A stretch of 17,863 nt of DNA from Tectiglobus sp963922535 (GCA_963922535.1 CAWUIN010000054.1:1-17863); one strand, 5' to 3'; shown: positions 6,549 to 14,752, counted from the stretch's first letter. Notes: a model not told the origin generated them from the sequence alone. Program-made: numbers and translations.

Positions 6549-8222
6549 TTAAAAAAGCCCCTCGATCTGGCCTGCTGAATTAAGCTTGATATCTTCAGCA
6601 GCCGGAATCCTCGGCAAACCAGGCATTGTCATGATCTCACCGCATATGGCGATAACGAAGCCAGCGCCGGCTGCCAGGCGGACCTCTCTGAGTGGTATCG
6701 AAAAACCAGTTGGAGCACCGCGCCAATTTTGGTCTGTTGTAAAAGAGTATTGCGTTTTCGCCATGCATACGGATAAATTCCCGTACCCTTCGTTTTGCCA
6801 ACGCGCGAGCTGATTTATGATTTTCTGATCGGCAACCACGGCGTCGGCACGGTATATTTCCTTGGCAATCGTTTCAATTTTTTCGAATAAGCCGATATCG
6901 CAGCGATAAAGCGGGCGATAAGCGGAGGAGTGAGTTCCCGCCAGTTCAACCACTTTTTCAGCAGTTTCAGTAATTCCGGAACCGCCATTTGCCCAATGCG
7001 TGTTTTTAATCGCTGTAATTCCAAGGCTACCGCAGTAATCTTTTATGACTGCGATTTCAGCCTCTGTATCAGTTACAAAGTGGTTGATGCTGACAACAGC
7101 GGGAACACCAAACTTTTTGATATTCTCAAGGTGACGGCCAAGATTGGCGCAACCAGCTCTAACGGCGGCAGTGTTTTCAGTTGCAAGGTCTGAATGGGCA
7201 ACGCCGCCGTTCATCTTGATAGCACGAACGCTGGCAACGATCACCGCTGCATCCGGCTTCAGGCCGGCTTGCCGGCACTTAATGTTAAAAAACTTCTCGG
7301 CTCCAAGGTCTGCGCCAAAACCCGCTTCGGTGATTACGTAATCCGCAAGCTTAAGCGCTGTCCTGGTCGCAATGACGGAGTTACAGCCATGAGCGATGTT
7401 CGCAAACGGGCCGCCATGCACGAAGGCTGGATTGTTTTCCAGTGTCTGAACGAGATTAGGCTGCATGGCATCACGCAACAGAACCGTCATTGCGCCGTCT
7501 GCCTTGAGGTCCCGGCAGTAAACGGGTGAGCTATCATTGCGATAGGCAACAACAATGTCGCCGAGGCGTTGCTGTAAATCTTCAAGGTTTTGTGCCAGGC
7601 ACAAGATGGCCATAACTTCAGAGGCAACAGTGATGTCGAACCCGGATTCGCGTGGATATCCGTTGGCAACTCCACCGAGCGAAACGGTGATCTGGCGTAG
7701 GGACCGGTCGTTCATATCCATAACACGCCGCCAGGAAACACGCCGGGAATCAATGCCAAGCTCATTGCCCCAGTAGATATGATTGTCGATCATTGCGGCC
7801 AGCAGATTGTGGGCCGATGTGATGGCATGGAAGTCGCCGGTGAAATGGAGGTTGATGTCTTCCATCGGAACGACCTGGGAATAACCGCCGCCAGCAGCTC
7901 CCCCTTTCATCCCAAAGCACGGGCCAAGCGAAGCTTCGCGAATACAAATGGCCGCTTTTTTGCCGATTTTGTTTAAGCCATCGCCCAGACCGACTGTCGT
8001 TGTTGTCTTGCCTTCACCTGCCGGCGTTGGGGTGATCGCGGTGACCAGGATGAGTTTGCCGTCAGGGCGATCGGCGAGCGACGCAATGAATTCTGCTGAT
8101 ATCTTGGCTTTGTAATGTCCGAACGGCAGAAGATGTTCGGGCGTAATACCAAGCTTGCCGCCGATCTCTTGAATTGGGCGCTTGTGTGCTTCACGGGCAA
8201 TTTCAATGTCGCTCTTTGCCAT
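6549..8222 (-). CDS. fhs: Formate-tetrahydrofolate ligase
   Basis: The enzyme joins formate to tetrahydrofolate using ATP, giving 10-formyl-THF for purine synthesis and other one-carbon transfers in the cytosol. Length (557 residues from the ATG at 8222) is normal. Motifs seen are the P-loop-like TPTPAGEGKTTT (64-75), the family signature GMKGGAAGGGYSQV (104-117), LHFTGDFHAITSAHNLLAA (125-143), and the C-terminal PGLPRIPAAEDI. A TTG directly precedes the ATG; the ATG is preferred. It is the last gene of a run on the minus strand, 11 bases after the stop of the HlyD-type adaptor gene. It is therefore probably co-transcribed or translationally coupled with the exporter genes, although no biochemical link between them is known. 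Nothing in the sequence suggests damage. Confidence 0.97.
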   Translation of the reverse strand: MAKSDIEIAREAHKRPIQEIGGKLGITPEHLLPFGHYKAKISAEFIASLADRPDGKLILVTAITPTPAGEGKTTTTVGLGDGLNKIGKKAAICIREASLGPCFGMKGGAAGGGYSQVVPMEDINLHFTGDFHAITSAHNLLAAMIDNHIYWGNELGIDSRRVSWRRVMDMNDRSLRQITVSLGGVANGYPRESGFDITVASEVMAILCLAQNLEDLQQRLGDIVVAYRNDSSPVYCRDLKADGAMTVLLRDAMQPNLVQTLENNPAFVHGGPFANIAHGCNSVIATRTALKLADYVITEAGFGADLGAEKFFNIKCRQAGLKPDAAVIVASVRAIKMNGGVAHSDLATENTAAVRAGCANLGRHLENIKKFGVPAVVSINHFVTDTEAEIAVIKDYCGSLGITAIKNTHWANGGSGITETAEKVVELAGTHSSAYRPLYRCDIGLFEKIETIAKEIYRADAVVADQKIINQLARWQNEGYGNLSVCMAKTQYSFTTDQNWRGAPTGFSIPLREVRLAAGAGFVIAICGEIMTMPGLPRIPAAEDIKLNSAGQIEGLF

Positions 8223-8233
8223 CAACTTGGTAT

Positions 8234-9397
8234 CTAATTCGGTGTTGCGTGTTGGGTTGGCTCAAGCGGCGTGAAAAAAACATCAACGCGCATTCCGGGT
8301 AGTAGAGGTGGGCTTCCCTCAATTGCGATATCAACCTCTAAGACTTCGACATCGCGGGGCTCGTTTGAGCCACGTAGCCCGAGGCCTGGCACGTTAACGC
8401 GTGGCGCCAAGCGCACCACCTTACCGAAATATTTCTGACCTTCAAAGGCACTTGACCTGATCTCGACAGCCTGACTTTTTCTAATCTGGCTGATGTTGCG
8501 TTCTTCAATCTCTGCCGTGACTTCAAGTTCGTCAGTTTTTCCAATTATTGCAACTGGAACAGGACTTGTGGGATTGACAATTTCGCCGGACTTTATCCCC
8601 ATCTGAAGAACCATACCATCCATCGTAGCCCGGATGCGGGTTTTTTCGTAGGCAATTTCTGCAAGTCGCAGATCAGCGCGTGCAATGGCAAGGCCTGAAT
8701 CCAATCGCGTTGAACTAGGGCTGTTAGGTTTATTTTCGATGTTAGCAAGAACTTGCCGTTTTGCACTAATATCCCTATAAGCAGCCACGATTTTCTGGCG
8801 TGAGGATGCGAGCACCGAATCGGAAACTTGCTTTCCCGCATGGCGTTCCAGCAATAATTGATCGAGGTTCTCCCGCGCAAAATGCAGCTGACGCTCGGCC
8901 GCTGCAACGTCATCAAGCGCCTCGCGCCAGGCTAAAACTGCTTTTTCTGCATCTTTTGCGGCTTCCTCTGCACGCTCGGCGAGGCGAACCTGAACTTCGG
9001 CGCGGGCTGCGCTGAGGCGGGCCAAAGCCTGTTCATCATCGATCAAAGCGATAATATCACCATGCTGAACGCGGTCATTAATATTCACCAGAACTTCGCG
9101 TACTATGCCGCGAGCTTCCGCCCGGATGTGAACTTCACCGCCTTTAGGCTTGATGCGCCCGGGAGCTGTCGCCGCCCACGTTGTCAAAGATTTGGCCTGC
9201 ATGGGAGACGCTGCGGTGTTTGGCGTGGAGTTACTGTATGTAAACAGACTAATCTCGTCGGCGGCACTTTTGTGAGAGATGAACGCAATAAGATGCCAAA
9301 TCGAAAATGTTAGCATTGCCGCCAGACACATTGTAAAAAGCGCTGAGTCAGGACTGAAAATACTACGCGCTGAGCCTCTTTTGTTTTTTTGTGCCAT
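8234..9397 (-). CDS. HlyD/DevB-type periplasmic adaptor (membrane fusion) subunit of an ABC exporter
   Basis: The adaptor links an inner-membrane ABC exporter to the periplasm or an outer-membrane channel. From the ATG at 9397 it has 387 residues. These are a single N-terminal membrane anchor (about 20-40: LFTMCLAAMLTFSIWHLIAF), the first lipoyl half (about 86-120: VHIRAEARGIVREVLVN), a long alpha-helical hairpin (about 125-255, rich in A/E/R/K/Q), the second lipoyl half (IRATMDGMVLQMGIKSGEIV, 255-274), and a beta-barrel ending LLPGMRVDVFF. The start overlaps the ATPase gene by 35 bases. An upstream ATG at 9439 is also open and would overlap by 77 bases, but it adds an atypical N-terminus. 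Order and family match DevBCA/MacAB-like exporters. The cargo is unknown. The gene is followed 11 bases later by fhs. Confidence 0.88.
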   Translation of the reverse strand: MAQKNKRGSARSIFSPDSALFTMCLAAMLTFSIWHLIAFISHKSAADEISLFTYSNSTPNTAASPMQAKSLTTWAATAPGRIKPKGGEVHIRAEARGIVREVLVNINDRVQHGDIIALIDDEQALARLSAARAEVQVRLAERAEEAAKDAEKAVLAWREALDDVAAAERQLHFARENLDQLLLERHAGKQVSDSVLASSRQKIVAAYRDISAKRQVLANIENKPNSPSSTRLDSGLAIARADLRLAEIAYEKTRIRATMDGMVLQMGIKSGEIVNPTSPVPVAIIGKTDELEVTAEIEERNISQIRKSQAVEIRSSAFEGQKYFGKVVRLAPRVNVPGLGLRGSNEPRDVEVLEVDIAIEGSPPLLPGMRVDVFFTPLEPTQHATPN

Positions 9398-10118
9398 GTT
9401 GTCTTGTTTTTGTCGCACTGGAATTACTGGAGCGATCATCGTCAACTATCCGACCATCTTCGATTTTAAGGATGCGATCTGCATAACGCAGCGTACGCGG
9501 ATCATGGGTTACTGCAAGAACGGCGCGTTGCTCTTTATGTGTAATTTCGGCCAGTAGTTCCATCACAGCATGGCCGTTTTCACTATCAAGTGCAGCAGTC
9601 GGTTCGTCAGCGAGCACAAGAGCTGGCCTGCCGACAATGGCCCTTGCAACTGCAACACGCTGCTGTTCTCCGCCCGACATTCGCTTGGGATAACTGTTGT
9701 AGCGATGCTCTAAAGAAACCGATTGCAAAGCTGCCGCAGCGCGTCTTTTGGCTTCAGACCAAGGTACACCACGGATATCAAGAGCAAGAGCAACATTCTC
9801 AAGCGCAGTTAATGTCGGGAATAGATTATACGATTGAAAAATGAAGCCAATTTGTTCACGACGCAAACGTGCCAATTTGTCCGGCTTCATTCCTGTCGTT
9901 TCCTGACCTGCAATAACGATACTGCCGCTCGTTGGTGAAAGTATACAGCCAAGCATTGAGACAAGCGTGGTCTTGCCTGAGCCAGAAGGTCCCATGAGCA
10001 AAGTGAATTCACCGGGATAAAGCGACAGAGTCACGCCCTTGACGGCGAGCACCTTGCCAGCATCCTCGCCAAGTTCCTTAGCCACATCAAATGTTTGAGC
10101 AATGGCTGAATTTTTCAT
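9363..10118 (-). CDS. ABC exporter ATP-binding subunit (LolD/MacB/DevA type)
   Basis: The cytosolic ATPase of the adjacent exporter, 251 residues. All ABC motifs are intact: Walker A GPSGSGKTT (43-51), Q-loop FQSYNLFP (94-101), signature MSGGEQQRVAVARA (147-160), Walker B LVLADEPTAALD (167-178) and the switch histidine VTHD (H205). This places it in the family that drives FtsX-fold permeases by mechanotransmission. The C-terminal ~25 residues are polar and basic (SSATKTRQHGTKKQK) and encoded in the overlap with the adaptor gene. Its ATG shares ATGA with the permease stop, so the two are translationally coupled. Which of the LolD, MacB or DevA branches it belongs to needs a tree. Confidence 0.94.
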   Translation of the reverse strand: MKNSAIAQTFDVAKELGEDAGKVLAVKGVTLSLYPGEFTLLMGPSGSGKTTLVSMLGCILSPTSGSIVIAGQETTGMKPDKLARLRREQIGFIFQSYNLFPTLTALENVALALDIRGVPWSEAKRRAAAALQSVSLEHRYNSYPKRMSGGEQQRVAVARAIVGRPALVLADEPTAALDSENGHAVMELLAEITHKEQRAVLAVTHDPRTLRYADRILKIEDGRIVDDDRSSNSSATKTRQHGTKKQKRLSA

Positions 10119-11242
10119 CGGCTGAACACCATTGCAGGATCAATTCTCGTTATCTTTATAATCGCGGAAGCAGCTGAAATTGAACACATAAATAATGTCA
10201 GTGCAAACAAGCCTAACGCTAAATCCGGTGTCATGACAATTGACAGTTCACTGTCCTTGCTCAACCAGACTATACCTATAGAAATAATCATTCCGAGGCT
10301 ATAACCAAGAACAGCGCTTAATCCGGCTTGCGTCATAATAACCTTATGGATGTAAACAGAGGACGAACCGAGAGCGCGTAGGGTTGCAAACTCGTTGATA
10401 TGATCTTTCGTGCTGGCATAAAGTGTTTGCGCAACAATAACGGTGCCGACCAGCGTACCGAGGAGGGCACCGCCAATAAGTGCAGCGCCGGCTCCCGTTC
10501 CAAACAGCCAGAAATCGATTGAACGCTCTTTAAGTTCACCTGTCGTCAGAATGTCCAGACCTGGAAGTTTACGACGGAGTTCGGATTGTACGGTCCCGAC
10601 ATCAGCCCCAGGCGCAACTTTAATAAGATAGAACGATGCCTCATCCGGCGACATGCCAAGCAGCTTGCGCGCTTGTTTGAGAGTTGTGAATATGTATGGG
10701 GTGGTGGTGAATGAACGCACCCCATGCGTTACTGCTGTGATGCGCACGCGCTGCTTATTGATCTCTGCGGTCGCACCAAGACTGGAAATCCCCAGATAAT
10801 CGAAATATGTCCGATCGGCAGTGACGGCATCGGGGACATTGAGGGAATTCAGATCGCCTTCCACAATATTCCATGGCAGGAGAGCTTCCTCGGAAACGTT
10901 CGTTCCAATAATAACGCAAAGTTGTCCGGCGCCATCCGGTTTTCTCCAATTGCTAAAGGCGGCGATAATAGGATATACGCGAGCAACTCCAGGTGTTGAC
11001 AATGCCGCATAACGCTCATGGCCTGTCAAAACGCCGGATTCTTCAATGCTCTTGGTGCCATACGCCGATATCCATATATCCCCGTCTGCATGGTCAATAA
11101 CCGAGGTGATGATACGGCTGGTACCAGCATAGATGCCAAGCTGAACCGCAACAAGAACAACAGAGAACAAGATGCCGACTATCGTAACGGCTAAGCTTGT
11201 CTTGTCGTAAAAAAGGTTACGCATGGCCAGAGTTATAATCAT
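10115..11242 (-). CDS. FtsX-type ABC exporter permease (DevC-like)
   Basis: An inner-membrane permease of 375 residues with the four-helix FtsX layout: TM1 at about 17-38, a large extracytoplasmic domain (about 40-245), then TM2 (about 246-272), TM3 (about 305-327) and TM4 (about 340-363). The coupling region reads EFATLRALGSSSVYIHK (284-300), and the end has the family's ITRIDPAMVF (365-373). The MIITLAMRNLFYDK start is typical of DevC-like permeases. The gene is first in the run permease-ATPase-adaptor-fhs and overlaps the ATPase start by 4 bases. Its leader contains inverted repeats (11267-11319) and a 12-bp palindrome (11334-11345), so regulation probably acts here. DevBCA of cyanobacteria exports glycolipids; whether this one moves lipids, peptides or other cargo is not visible. 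Confidence 0.92.
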   Translation of the reverse strand: MIITLAMRNLFYDKTSLAVTIVGILFSVVLVAVQLGIYAGTSRIITSVIDHADGDIWISAYGTKSIEESGVLTGHERYAALSTPGVARVYPIIAAFSNWRKPDGAGQLCVIIGTNVSEEALLPWNIVEGDLNSLNVPDAVTADRTYFDYLGISSLGATAEINKQRVRITAVTHGVRSFTTTPYIFTTLKQARKLLGMSPDEASFYLIKVAPGADVGTVQSELRRKLPGLDILTTGELKERSIDFWLFGTGAGAALIGGALLGTLVGTVIVAQTLYASTKDHINEFATLRALGSSSVYIHKVIMTQAGLSAVLGYSLGMIISIGIVWLSKDSELSIVMTPDLALGLFALTLFMCSISAASAIIKITRIDPAMVFSR

Positions 11243-11266
11243 AGGTCGGCCGATCTTCCGTTTATT

Positions 11267-11319
11267 ACCTGCCTTCTTTAAAATGGACAGAAGGAACGTT
11301 GGCGCTGCTTGAGGCAGGT
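11267..11319 (-). promoter_or_regulatory. Leader stem-loops ahead of the exporter operon
   Basis: ACCTGCCT (11267-11274) and AGGCAGGT (11312-11319) are perfect 8-base inverted repeats. Inside them, CCTTCT (11272-11277) and AGAAGG (11289-11294) form a second perfect 6-base stem. The two stems compete for 11272-11274, so an RNA leader read on the minus strand could fold in two ways 25-77 bases before the permease ATG. There is no clear U tract and no known riboswitch is recognised. Confidence 0.4.
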
Positions 11320-11333
11320 TCTTCTATTTTTGG

Positions 11334-11345
11334 GCGTATATACGC
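11334..11345. promoter_or_regulatory. Perfect 12-bp palindrome, possible operator
   Basis: GCGTATATACGC is a perfect 12-base palindrome in the 294-base gap between the divergent exporter operon and the DUF2147 gene. It lies 92 bases upstream of the permease start. It could be a dimeric repressor site, or its AT core could overlap a promoter. No second copy was noticed in the window. Confidence 0.35.
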
Positions 11346-11536
11346 GATATAAGCCGGTAATGGATGTATGCCATGAGACATCACAATTAAAGTAAACATG
11401 CCGCAGTGTTCTGCTGATAAGCAGCATCCTTGTTGCGAGGCGCTATGCTTACACCCGTTGGCTCATAATACGTAGCAACTTTAAGGTAAGGCAACAAGGT
11501 TCTGAAATTCAAGCTCTAAGTTTAAGGTTTGATTCC

Positions 11537-12082
11537 ATGCATTTTAACAAAAAACACCATCTTTTCGTACTGATCTCGCCCAATGCCATGCGCTCATGGT
11601 GCGTGGCATTTGTCGTAACCTTTTGTCTTGCAAATCCCTCTTTTGCACGTGACAGCATCAAGGGAATCTGGATCGATGAAACTGGCAGAGGTGCCGTCCA
11701 AATTCTGCCGTGTCTTGACGCTGGCAATTACATTCATACCACAACCGGCGGTGCAATTCTTTGCGGCCATATTGTATGGATTGATCATGATAGAGATGAG
11801 CGTGGACAGCCGCTTAAAGACAACCTCAATGAAGATCCTGAAAAACGCAAGCGTGTCATTTGCGGACTGCAGATTATCAGTGATCTGAAATACCAGCTGG
11901 ATGGCACCTGGGAAAAGGGCAGGATCTACGATCCGAGACGAGGTAGAACGTTTGATCTGGCCGTGCGCCTTTTGTCGGAGGATCAATTGGAAGTGACGGG
12001 ATACTTAGGGGCAAAGTTCCTGGGTAAGAGTTTTGTCTGGAAGCGGGCATCGCAGGATATTGGGACGTGTCAGAAAGAATAG
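11537..12082 (+). CDS. DUF2147 secreted protein
   Basis: A 181-residue exported protein of the DUF2147 family, small lipocalin-like envelope proteins of unknown activity that are widespread in Proteobacteria. The mature part starts with the family pattern SIKGIWIDETGRGAVQI (40-56) and continues with LCGHIVWI (75-82), the LDGTWEKGRIYDPRRGRTFD block (121-140) and a final GYLGAKFLGKSFVWKR (155-170). The signal peptide is likely residues 18-37 (hydrophobic CVAFVVTFCLA, then PSFA before RDS). The ATG at 11537 has AAGG 9 bases upstream and gives a long n-region. The ATG at 11588 would give a more ordinary signal peptide and is a fair alternative. It is divergent from the exporter operon. Family assignment is strong, function unknown. 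Confidence 0.9.
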   Translation: MHFNKKHHLFVLISPNAMRSWCVAFVVTFCLANPSFARDSIKGIWIDETGRGAVQILPCLDAGNYIHTTTGGAILCGHIVWIDHDRDERGQPLKDNLNEDPEKRKRVICGLQIISDLKYQLDGTWEKGRIYDPRRGRTFDLAVRLLSEDQLEVTGYLGAKFLGKSFVWKRASQDIGTCQKE

Positions 12083-12384
12083 TTTATTGCCAGGTTCCGA
12101 TGCTTACTTTGCAGTGTTGCGCCTGAGCATCAGTGTGTCTGCGATAAGTTGTCGTCATAAGTCAGCCGGCCACGATTTAAGGTGTCCTCCGCGACGGATC
12201 TTACCTTGAAACGACAGACTTAAAGGCTTGGGACGCTACATATGCCACATATAGTGGCACTTTATCATTTTGAGATTTCGGTCCCTCAAGTCGGCTTATT
12301 GTCAATATTCTATGTCATGTTAACATTGAAGCGCTATTGAACTTAGGGTTCGTTGAAACAAATTTGCCGGCAGGATTTTAAAGT
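12083..12384. other. 302-base gap with a small hairpin and a weak promoter
   Basis: No gene is supported here. TGCCAC (12243-12248) and GTGGCA (12254-12259) form a perfect 6-bp stem with loop ATATA, followed by CTTTATCATTTT. This could be a weak terminator for the DUF2147 gene, although it lies 160 bases past the stop, or a protein-binding dyad. A TTGTCA (12299-12304) and TAACAT (12321-12326) pair, 16 bases apart, is a possible promoter for the 608-residue gene; its -10 lies within the 10-bp palindrome ATGTTAACAT (12317-12326). Confidence 0.35.
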
Positions 12385-14211
12385 ATGGTATGCGTTCCTG
12401 TAAATAGGTCTACAAGAATTTTCATTTCGCTATGTGTTGCTTTACAGTCCACTCTTGCCCACTTCGCGCAAGCTGAGACGGTTCAGAAAGAGGCCATATC
12501 GCATAGCGATTATGAGGCTTGTCAGGCACAAAACGAGGCAGAATTCAGGACTGCAATACGAGCGATTACTCTCAAGGCTTTGAGGAGTGGCATAGCACGC
12601 CTCGATTATAAAGCCCTTGTTCGCGATCAGTGGCGTGCGCATAAGCTTGAGAATGTTATCGATACCCAGGTTGACCTTGCAGTTTTACAGGTACGTAACG
12701 AAACCAGCTGGGGGCAACTTCTGAAATCTCTCGCCTACCAGGATAAAGCCAAGGAACTTGCGATTGCGGTTGCCGAGAGAGTTTATCGCTCTGATGCAAC
12801 AAAAACAGCGTTGGAGGCGATGGCGATTGATGCCGGCCGGGAAATCGGCAAATCAATCGAATTGACGACAACCGATGCTAAACTGCCGGCGCAGAAGTGT
12901 ATGCGTGCATTCCTTGGTCCTCGCTATGGACAAACGGTAGCAACTGCCGTCATAGACGATACATCCGCTGCATTCACAGTTGCACCTGATGATGCAAAAG
13001 CTTCGACATCCGGAGTTGCGGTTGCCGCCAGCGCATCGGGTGCTATCACTGGCGCCGTTATTCTTCTTGTCCGCCGACAGCTTGCGCGGATGGCCCAGCG
13101 TCTTGGCCAAAGAGTGGTTGGTGCCGTCCTTGGGCGTTTAGTGGCGATTGTGGCAGGCGGGATCGGTGTTGTTTTGATAGCCAAGGACGTATGGGACTTA
13201 CGTTACGGCGTTATGCCGATTATCGCTGACGAAATGAAGTCTAAAGCCACGAAAACCAAAGTCCAGGATGAACTGGCGCTGGCAATCCAAGAGCAAATTA
13301 ATGGTCAGATGGAAGTATTGGCCGACGGTGCAGCCGAGCATATCATTGAGATCTGGCGTGAATTCAAACGGGCTCACCTTAAGGTCTTGCAAATGTCGGC
13401 AGCGAATCGCCAGTTCAAGGAATTCGTTGAAACAGCCCGGACCGGTCAGCTGGCGCGCATCAACGAAGTTGTCGCAATCGTTATAAGGCAGGGCGCTGGC
13501 GAAGAGACGATCAATCGGATGATGACAAATGGATCTCTTCAACGTGCAGTTATTCAAATGCCGCAGGAGGGTGTACAGATTGCGCGTGAAATTCAATCTG
13601 TTGAGCGGGCCTTGTCATGGTGGGACATTGCCGGCGATCGAATGCCCGATGTCGTCAGGCTCGGTTTGCATAAGAAGGCAGAACCAGAAAGTTTTACCCG
13701 CAATTCGTTGCAGCGCATCTTAAACATTGACGATGATGTTGCGATTAGCCGACTGGCGGCGGTTAAGGCGCGCGCGCGCGAAGTGCTTTTTGAATTTGAG
13801 GATGAACAGCTCAGCCGGCTTGGACGCGAAATGAATACACAGCAGCTGGACACTTTGGCTGGCTACATGACTGGCCTTGTACCAGACGCACGGCAGGAAG
13901 TGGTTCGCACGATTGTCGAGACGCCGTCTCGCATGAACAGACTGGATTCTGATTACGTGCGCCAGGCAGTGATCGCAAGCAGCGATCAACTGGCGGCCGT
14001 AAAAATGATGCTCAGAAGCGATCAGGGCCTGGAATTTGATGTTATACGCTCGGATTTCGGCTTGGCCTGGGAGCAACAGATCAATCCTGTGTTATTATGG
14101 AATAAGCATCCGCTTGTGATCAGTGCCGCGGGATTTGCCCTTTTGTTTCTCCTGCTGGTGCTGCGGCGGATTTTGTTCGTCCCCCGGCAGACGCGGCAAG
14201 AAACAATTTAA
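12385..14211 (+). CDS. Unrecognised 608-residue envelope protein with three predicted membrane helices
   Basis: I do not recognise a named family. A signal peptide is likely at residues 10-30 (IFISLCVALQSTLAHFAQA, with AQA before ETVQ). Residues 31-205 are helical and polar. Two closely spaced hydrophobic, Gly/Ala-rich segments follow: about 208-229 (AASASGAITGAVILLV) and 243-267 (VVGAVLGRLVAIVAGGIGVVLIA). They are separated by a basic stretch (RRQLARMAQRLGQR) and look like a membrane hairpin. A long, charged helical region (about 280-570) with probable coiled-coil character comes next, then a final membrane helix at about 576-599 (VISAAGFALLFLLLVLRRILFV) and a short basic tail. This suggests an inner-membrane protein with large helical domains outside the bilayer. 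The ATG has only a weak Shine-Dalgarno (CAGGATT). A hairpin follows the stop at 14252. Confidence 0.85.
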   Translation: MVCVPVNRSTRIFISLCVALQSTLAHFAQAETVQKEAISHSDYEACQAQNEAEFRTAIRAITLKALRSGIARLDYKALVRDQWRAHKLENVIDTQVDLAVLQVRNETSWGQLLKSLAYQDKAKELAIAVAERVYRSDATKTALEAMAIDAGREIGKSIELTTTDAKLPAQKCMRAFLGPRYGQTVATAVIDDTSAAFTVAPDDAKASTSGVAVAASASGAITGAVILLVRRQLARMAQRLGQRVVGAVLGRLVAIVAGGIGVVLIAKDVWDLRYGVMPIIADEMKSKATKTKVQDELALAIQEQINGQMEVLADGAAEHIIEIWREFKRAHLKVLQMSAANRQFKEFVETARTGQLARINEVVAIVIRQGAGEETINRMMTNGSLQRAVIQMPQEGVQIAREIQSVERALSWWDIAGDRMPDVVRLGLHKKAEPESFTRNSLQRILNIDDDVAISRLAAVKARAREVLFEFEDEQLSRLGREMNTQQLDTLAGYMTGLVPDARQEVVRTIVETPSRMNRLDSDYVRQAVIASSDQLAAVKMMLRSDQGLEFDVIRSDFGLAWEQQINPVLLWNKHPLVISAAGFALLFLLLVLRRILFVPRQTRQETI

Positions 14212-14251
14212 GATAGCTTTACGGAAACACACTGTAAAGCGTGTGAAGTGG

Positions 14252-14270
14252 TCATCCGGTTTCCGGATGA
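14252..14270 (+). terminator. Hairpin after the 608-residue gene
   Basis: TCATCCGG (14252-14259) and CCGGATGA (14263-14270) form a perfect 8-bp GC-rich stem with loop TTT, 41 bases after the stop. It is followed by GAGTTTACTG rather than a U run. It is a probable but imperfect terminator. A second possible stem, CACAC/GTGTG (14228-14232 and 14241-14245), lies just before it. Confidence 0.45.
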
Positions 14271-14316
14271 GAGTTTACTGGGACGTGGGCGCCATTAGGC
14301 GATCTGGAGTGTGGAT

Positions 14317-14628
14317 ATGCAATGCGTTTCAAGTGACAGCGTTGACGGTGCAATCCGGCGCGGCGATCTTGTGTTCGCAACGGCGGTGAGCGGCGCAAAT
14401 GTCCTGCGGGATGTACGCGAGGCAGTCACCAACGTTGTCGGCGGCCAAATGAAACGCTACGAACACGTACTCGACCATACGATTGCGCGTGCGCTTGAGA
14501 GCTTGAAGGAGCGGGCGAAAGACCAGGGCTACGATGGCATCGTCAGCCTGCGCATCGTGCACCCGCACATCACAGACGGTGCAATAGAGGTCGTGGTCTA
14601 CGGCACCGGCTTTTACCATCTGCCCTAA
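14317..14628 (+). CDS. YbjQ-family (UPF0145) protein
   Basis: A 103-residue cytosolic protein of the YbjQ/UPF0145 family, described as a heavy-metal-binding-domain-like fold; members form pentamers or decamers and their cellular role is unsettled. The family core is present: VSGANVLRDVREAVTNVVGG (24-43), the helical YEHVLDHTIARALESLKERAKDQGYDGIVSLRI (48-80), and a last strand IEVVVYGTGF (90-99). I take the ATG at 14317 because GGAG (14306-14309) lies 7 bases upstream. A GTG two codons earlier overlaps that spacing. The usual first strand (family GEAVLG) is altered to VFATAVSG. It is convergent with gshB. Base composition is visibly higher in GC from here on than in the 608-residue gene before it. 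Confidence 0.87.
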   Translation: MQCVSSDSVDGAIRRGDLVFATAVSGANVLRDVREAVTNVVGGQMKRYEHVLDHTIARALESLKERAKDQGYDGIVSLRIVHPHITDGAIEVVVYGTGFYHLP

Positions 14629-14702
14629 GCAAAAATCTATTTTTATTGACCAACGTATGAGCAATTCGAATTGGTCGAATCGCTATGTTTTCTGGAAAAC
14701 AG

Positions 14703-14739
14703 GCAAATATCATTCGTTAGTCAGTAGTCGAATGTTTGC
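14703..14739 (-). terminator. Candidate gshB terminator hairpin
   Basis: GCAAA (14703-14707) pairs with TTTGC (14735-14739), and CATTCG (14711-14716) with CGAATG (14729-14734), giving 11 bp with a 3-base bulge and a 12-base loop. On the gshB strand the hairpin begins 13 bases after the stop and is followed by CTGTTTTCC. A smaller ATTCGA/TCGAAT stem (14664-14680) lies between it and the YbjQ gene. Confidence 0.5.
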
Positions 14740-14752
14740 TTAGGCCGTGTCG

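Noticed and set aside
6331..6552. 73-codon open frame on the + strand between the lipoprotein and fhs
   Set aside because: No Shine-Dalgarno, no recognisable domain, Cys/Trp-rich random character, and it overlaps the fhs stop and the hairpin there.
11334..11345. Quorum-sensing lux-box reading of the palindrome
   Set aside because: At 12 bases it is shorter than a lux-type box and no LuxR/LuxI gene is in the window.
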